Assembly: GCA_037953625.1 (NCBI GenBank)
Contig: CM075651.1
Location: forward strand, 158,419,501 to 158,483,500
DNA from: Crotalaria pallida
Taxonomy: Eukaryota; Streptophyta; Magnoliopsida; Fabales; Fabaceae
DNA length: 64,000 bases
Reading direction: 5' to 3'
Below the pieces are notes generated by a model, which had not been told where the DNA came from, ran no database searches, and worked only from the letters and a program-made list of their open reading frames with translations. This document shows positions 58,663 to 64,000 of the stretch, one piece after another; position 1 is the stretch's first letter, and the number at the start of each line of letters is the position of its first letter. Both the position numbers and the translations under genes were made by a program.

Positions 58663-61600
58663 ATGATGATTTACTCAGTGAAACAACCTGGTATAGCGAT
58701 CAGAGGATCTGGTCTTGTTTTCCGTGAAAAGGGTACAGCAAACCCAATTCAATCATGTGCCATTGTCTCGAGAGAAAAAAATTCTCAGAGATCTCTGCTT
58801 TCAGTTCAAAAGCCACTGCACCTTTCTGGTGTTATTGGTGTTGGGAATCTTATGAAATCAGTGAGATGTGAAAAAAGTGATTTTGCTGTGTGTGGAGCTT
58901 ATGAGGCAGATAAATCAGAGGTTGAAGGAGGAGGAGGAGGAGGAGCTGAGGCTCCTGCTGCTGCTAAGAAGGTGAAGATTGGGTTATACTTTGCAACATG
59001 GTGGGCTTTGAATGTGGTCTTCAATATTTATAACAAGAAGGTGTTGAATGCTTACCCTTACCCTTGGCTCACCTCAACTCTCTCACTTGCATGTGGCTCT
59101 CTTATGATGTTGATCTCATGGGCCACAAGGATTGCTGAGGCACCGAAGACTGATCTTGAGTTTTGGAAGTCTTTGTTCCCTGTAAGTCAGTCAAAATCAC
59201 CTTTTTTTTGTTCGTTTGTTTGTTTCCTGAGCCAAAAAAATAAAATTTGATGGGGAAGATACTGAAAGCAATGTTTTTGTTATTTCATGTGTTATATGTT
59301 TTCTGTGAAAATTTGTTGTTTTGAAATACTAGTAGTTCTGGACCTCTGGTCCCATCTCTGGATATCTATGTGGCTTGGCTTAAGAGAATTTTGATGTTTT
59401 CAGAGGAAAAAGAAAAGGAGAAGAGAAAATTCAATTTGTTTAAATTAAACCATGTTGATGAATTGAGCTGGAGATTTATCTGAGATATATATTTATTTTT
59501 CATGGATCAAGTATAGGAAAAGTGAAAAATCACTTTACCAGGGTACAAAAGAGATGATGTTAAATAGTTTGGACTTCTCCCTTTATTTTAGTATTTGTCT
59601 TTTATTCGGAAGGGCCCTTAGTTTTTGGTGTTTTTCCTTCAGGTTGCTGTTGCACATACAATAGGACATGTGGCTGCAACTGTTAGTATGTCAAAGGTTG
59701 CAGTATCATTCACCCATATTATCAAGAGTGGAGAGCCTGCTTTCAGTGTACTGGTTTCCAGATTTATTTTGGGTGAGACCTTCCCTGTGCCGGTCTATCT
59801 GTCATTAGTTCCAATCATTGGTGGATGTGCACTTGCTGCTGTGACTGAGCTCAATTTCAATATGACTGGTAAAGAACTAACTTCTCTTCTGAAGAATGTT
59901 TTGCCACCTGCATTCTGTTTCTTCTCTATTTTGTTGTTGATCATAGTAAGAAGAATGAGATAGGATGATGAATTGATTGGAAACTTGACTTTGACCTGAG
60001 AAAAGAGAATTTATTTATAAGATTTTGGGTTATAAATCAATATCACAATTTCATAATCCCCCTCCCCCTTTCTTAGTTTAGGAAACTGGATTTTCTGCAG
60101 TTTTTTTTGCTTTGTCTGTTCTTGCTTATGCCATTCCAGGAGATCGTGATGGATTGTTTTTCATATAAATTTCTGTAGCCAATCCTTTACACCTCCTGAC
60201 TTTGGTTTCATAACTTTTTTCCAGGTTTTATGGGGGCAATGATATCAAACTTGGCATTTGTATTCCGTAATATCTTTTCGAAAAAGGGCATGAAGGGAAA
60301 GTCAGTCAGTGGAATGAATTACTATGCTTGTTTATCTATTTTGTCCTTGGCAATTCTCACACCAATTGCAATTGCTGTGGAAGGACCACAGATGTGGGCA
60401 GCTGGATATCAAACTGCCCTCTCTCAAATTGGACCCCAATTTATATGGTAATTACATGATGTCTGCTCAATCTGATATAATATCCTTGTTGTGTTTGTTA
60501 TTATGATGTCTCCTTTTCCGTTACGTGTCTATTTCATACTAGATATTAGGTGATATTATAAAATATACCTAATACTCGATTAGGTTTAGTCAAATATTAT
60601 TATCTACAACTCTTGTTTGTTTGTCTTTTTCAGAAAATCCTATTTTTCTAATATTGTCTAAATTATTGGTTCAGTTGTTTTTGAAATACACATACAATAT
60701 CTGGGTGGGGTAGTAGCATTCTGCCTGAGACAAGTGCTGTGTTCATTACTGCCAATAGGCCAAAGATGACCGAGAAGTTGCTAGTAATTTTTGAACATGT
60801 CTAGTTTTTGGGAGTTGTTGTGGTACCCTTATTGGTACTGTACCAAATGCAAGTTGCTAAACATTTACTGTATTGGTTATTGATTAGGTAGTAATGTTTG
60901 AATGTCTATTAAATATATCCGGTGGCCATTAAATGTTTGATAAATTACTTAGGTAGGTGCCATAGCAATCCCTTTAAATTCATCATCATCATCTTTCTAT
61001 TCAAATGTTTTCTAGATATGTTTAGGATGATCTTGATGGATTCAGGATTCTTATAACGAAGTGACAGTTGTGTTAACATCTCTGTGACTATTTTGGGAGG
61101 TCCTTCTAGAAGTTTATCTAGCTGACTTGGTGTATTTTTACATTATTCAAGTCTCTAAATTTATTTTTCATTTAAAAAAATGAGATAGTATGAACTAACT
61201 TCCAAAACTGTATGTGGAGTTTATGCAAATTGTTGACTTCTACAGTGGCTATACTGATGAATAATTTTCCGCTATGTGCTTATTTAAATGAGAACCCAAT
61301 ATATTATGATATTAGAATGACAGAGAAAACCTTCTATGCAGCCAACTGTGAAGTTGATGAGACCTGATTAATGTGTTTGAATCTTGTGATCGAAGATAGA
61401 CCTGAGTTTTATTTGAGTTATCTTTTGTTCTTATCCTTTCTCTTTTGGTTCTTAAAGCTTCTGCACTTCTCCATATTATGATTAAATTTATGGCCGTCAA
61501 TTGTGTAAAACAGGTGGGTGGCAGCTCAGAGCATATTTTATCATCTGTACAATCAGGTGTCATACATGTCTCTAGATGAGATCTCTCCCTTGACATTTAG

Positions 61601-62598
61601 CATTGGAAACACCATGAAGCGTATATCTGTTATTGTTTCTTCAATCATCATCTTCCGCACACCGGTTCAGCCCGTGAATGCTCTTGGAGCTGCTATTGCC
61701 GTCCTTGGAACCTTCTTGTATTCACAGGTATTTTCCAGATGAGCATCTTTTATTAGAGACATTGATATTTGTTTTGAATACAGATATGATATTATGCTCA
61801 TATAAAAGAGATAGGAAACATAGGCATGCTCATGATCTTATTCATGCATAGTTTTGGTCGGAGAATCCTATAGGTGTGTCATAGATTGTAATGTCACAAA
61901 CGTGGAGGAATCTTCTAACTAAATTACATTGTTTCATGATGCCATTGTTGTTTTGTCAAGAGTGCAAACAACCTTAGCATTCTCTTTATGGTAGAACTAT
62001 TATGATTTAGTAAGTTTACAGCAAGGGAAAATTTTTGGCTCATAGGGTAGAGTTGGGTGTTAATGTGTTCCTCATTATGACTCTCCTTCCCTTCTAAATG
62101 TTAAATATGTGTTATTATGAAGTTAGGTGCAGTGATGGTTCAAGTAGTTTGAACCCACCATTGTTTATTCATTTTCCAAGTCTATTTCCACGTTACTTTA
62201 TGTAAAGTGAGCTTCAAAAGTTGACCTCACCTAATGACTTGAGAATAAAGCGTTGGTTCAAGCCTTAACAAATGAGGCTGCTGAATGTTAATAGTCCCAT
62301 GTCTGCTTTTGGTTTTTTAGTTGTTGTGTGGGGCCTTGGGAAATTGAGAAAGAACAAATATTCATTTGATGGCAAGAAAGAGTTTAATATTGAAAAGAGG
62401 ACTTTAACAAGTGCTCTATGGGTAAGGGTATTATAATTGGAAAGAAAAAAAATCATAAGTGCACGTTACTCCGTCTCTTGAAAAAGCAAAAAAAATAAAC
62501 ATTTTGTGGTTTTCTTTTCTTTTAGAAATAACAATTTGAATGGCAGGGGTACCTACTCATATTTCTCATTCTACACATTTTTGCAGGCAAAGCAGTAG
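58663..62598 (+). CDS. PPT: Plastid phosphoenolpyruvate/phosphate translocator, five exons, 397 aa
   Basis: Exons 58663-59181, 59643-59868, 60225-60447, 61514-61727 and 62587-62598 join in frame (1194 nt) with GT-AG borders. The protein exchanges phosphoenolpyruvate for phosphate across the inner plastid envelope. Imported PEP feeds the shikimate pathway and fatty-acid synthesis. Residues 1 to about 100 are a Ser/Arg-rich transit peptide with a Gly/Glu/Ala linker encoded by a GGA repeat. The translocator core follows: KIGLYFATWWALNVVFNIYN, HIIKSGEPAFSVLVSRF, GFMGAMISNLAFVFRNIFSK, NYYACLSILSLAILTPIAIA, then WWVAAQSIFYHLYNQVSYM and DEISPLTFSIGNTMKR, ending YSQAKQ. These are PPT-type rather than TPT- or GPT-type blocks. 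Whether it is the PPT1 or PPT2 subtype is not decided here. The last exon is only 12 bases. A SINE lies just upstream. Confidence 0.93.
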
Positions 62599-63460
62599 GT
62601 CAAGGAGTTAAGAATCCTGAGTGAATTGTGCTTTCACTTTTGGCCATACTTTTGAGGATTTTGGCAAGAGGAGATGATGATCCGGCTGTTTGTCTAATTG
62701 TATAGATAATATATAATAATTAATAATACAGACACCGCTGAGATAACATTATCCCTATACAGATAATCAGTCTTTTTTTTTTTTAATGGTTTTTGTTTTT
62801 GAGTTGTCATTTGTCAATAAGTTGGAGGAATGAACGTTTGTATCTATGCTTTCCGAGGATAATCTCAAGGCACTGCTTGGTACAAGGATTTTTTTAATAA
62901 TCCGAATTTGGATCTATTTGATTCTCTTGTTATGATTGTTCTTGCTATATAAAATAGCCCTTGAGGTCATTGGCTGCTCTTTCTTTAAGGAGACAAGTGA
63001 CTCTTCACGTTTCAAAAGAATATGCCCCCGTTGTGCATGTGAGTGTGGTGAGACTTGCAGTGCAGTACTAATTCTTAGACAACTTGGTTCATAAATAATT
63101 TAAGGGTGTCGCTAACAAGTATCCTACTTCAAATATGTAAAGTTGTGCTGTTCATTTTATTCTTCATGTTACATGTTTACATATCACATAGCAATTTGAG
63201 TGTTTGAGAAATAATGTTTCAGGCCATGCCTAAGAATTTTTGACTTGTTCCATTTACTTCCTTGGTGCCTAGATGTTATTTTTATAACCCTTTTACACTT
63301 TAAATTTGACGAGAAGTGCATGCTAGTAGAAATAAGTTCAATTTGGTTCACAAGCAGTAAAAAACAACGTAAGTTGTTGCTACCGAAGATGTATATATCA
63401 TAAGAAAGTGACATGTTTTTTTTTATTAGAGTTCTCTCTAAAGGCATAAGAAGGAAAATG
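62599..63460. other. PPT 3' UTR and intergenic region
   Basis: The 3' UTR probably extends to around 62960. After that no gene is seen until the possible exon near 63486. Confidence 0.5.
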
Positions 63461-63485
63461 AATTTGTTCAGAGTGTGAGAAGAGA

Positions 63486-63604
63486 ACCAAACCTGAGTCT
63501 TGAAGAATAGATGCTGTGTCTATCATATGTGCAACATCATTGTAGAGACTGTTCTTTAAGAGTGCCAACTGTGTTGCCAAAAACTCAAGGTTGAAGAGAA
63601 ACAA
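63486..63604 (-). CDS. Possible exon of an unidentified minus-strand gene
   Basis: On the minus strand the frame FNLEFLATQLALLKNSLYND, then VAHMIDTASILQDS, looks protein-like and ends at a donor-like CAG/GTTTGG near 63492. It could be a first coding exon (Met at 63604) or an internal exon of a gene leading leftward. No matching second exon was identified, and I do not recognise the family. A TGGGCC motif lies just upstream (63634-63639). Confidence 0.25.
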
Positions 63605-64000
63605 AGGGTGGAAGCATGGGAACTATATATGGATGGGCCTAGAAAGCCATTCTAAGAGAAAATAATTAGAAGCGGTGAGCTAAATGCAACCAAATGCTAT
63701 AGTGGCTCTGTCGTTTGCCATGGCTGTTGTGGTTGTGGATAATATTTTAGAGGTTATTGAGGCCCCCAAAAGAATTTTATGGATAAGGTCTTCTAAAATA
63801 TACAAGCCACATGTAAACTAGGTTCATACCAATTTTCAATATTAGATGGATAATCATATTATTTGGCGGTATCCAGAAAGAAAAAAAAACTTAGGATAGG
63901 GAAAGGAAAGGAAATAAAAAGGGCCAAAACAAATCAGAAAATAAGATTGTTTCAAACACGTCCAAAACCAAAATTTAGTATTTTGTTTGGTCTATTGGGT
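63605..64000. other. Right edge, nothing identified
   Basis: Mixed AT-rich sequence. No gene is supported. It may hold the promoter of the tentative minus-strand exon. Confidence 0.4.

Noticed and set aside
1..64000. CRISPR arrays, operons, bacterial promoters, rRNA
   Set aside because: None seen; the sequence is clearly plant nuclear, and the tandem repeats found are minisatellites or microsatellites.

Overview
The window reads as plant nuclear DNA. It is AT-rich, its genes are split by many short GT-AG introns, and the spaces between genes are packed with MITEs, SINEs, LINE fragments and a solo LTR. The protein families (F-box/F-box-associated proteins, a plastid phosphoenolpyruvate/phosphate translocator, a plant-type SmB) and the repeat types suggest a dicot. 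A temperate legume such as Medicago or a relative is my best guess. That species-level statement is inference from repeat style, not from a database match.

Layout. 101-3419 (+) is the 3' part of an unrecognised gene with an antisense LINE fragment in one intron. 4975-8825 is a solo LTR sitting in a (TA)n tract and carrying a nested Mutator-type MITE. 8826-12000 is MITE-rich. 12136-15399 (-) is a six-exon HSP20/alpha-crystallin-like gene. 15400-17950 is AT-rich with a Stowaway-like element. 18957-27023 (+) is an eleven-exon drug/metabolite-transporter-type translocator of the triose-phosphate translocator/nucleotide-sugar transporter class, with a 13-nt microexon. 28615-29096 is a long-TIR MITE. 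29873-31072 (-) is an intronless KIN17 gene. 33295-43848 is a small F-box family: one frameshifted copy, one orphan last exon and one intact gene, separated by SINEs and Stowaway-like MITEs. 46763-47605 (-) is spliceosomal SmB, head to head with 48163-48630 (+), a 155-aa gene I cannot name. 49200-58200 is repeat-dominated: minisatellites, a degenerate LINE, a 541-bp foldback and MITEs. 58663-62598 (+) is a plastid phosphoenolpyruvate/phosphate translocator. The right edge may hold an exon of a minus-strand gene.

The genes do not form a pathway. They are a typical plant mix of housekeeping genes (KIN17, SmB), metabolite transporters and a fast-evolving F-box group. I found no clear new biological system. 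The best candidates for follow-up are the unnamed 155-aa gene beside SmB with 35-bp promoter repeats, the nearly complete foldback at 55394-55934, the F-box birth-and-death cluster, and three retroposons with recognisable target-site duplications. Exon boundaries were set by hand from reading frame and GT-AG sites. Exon sums in frame support the HSP20-like (263 aa), translocator (500 aa), F-box (491 aa) and PPT (397 aa) models.
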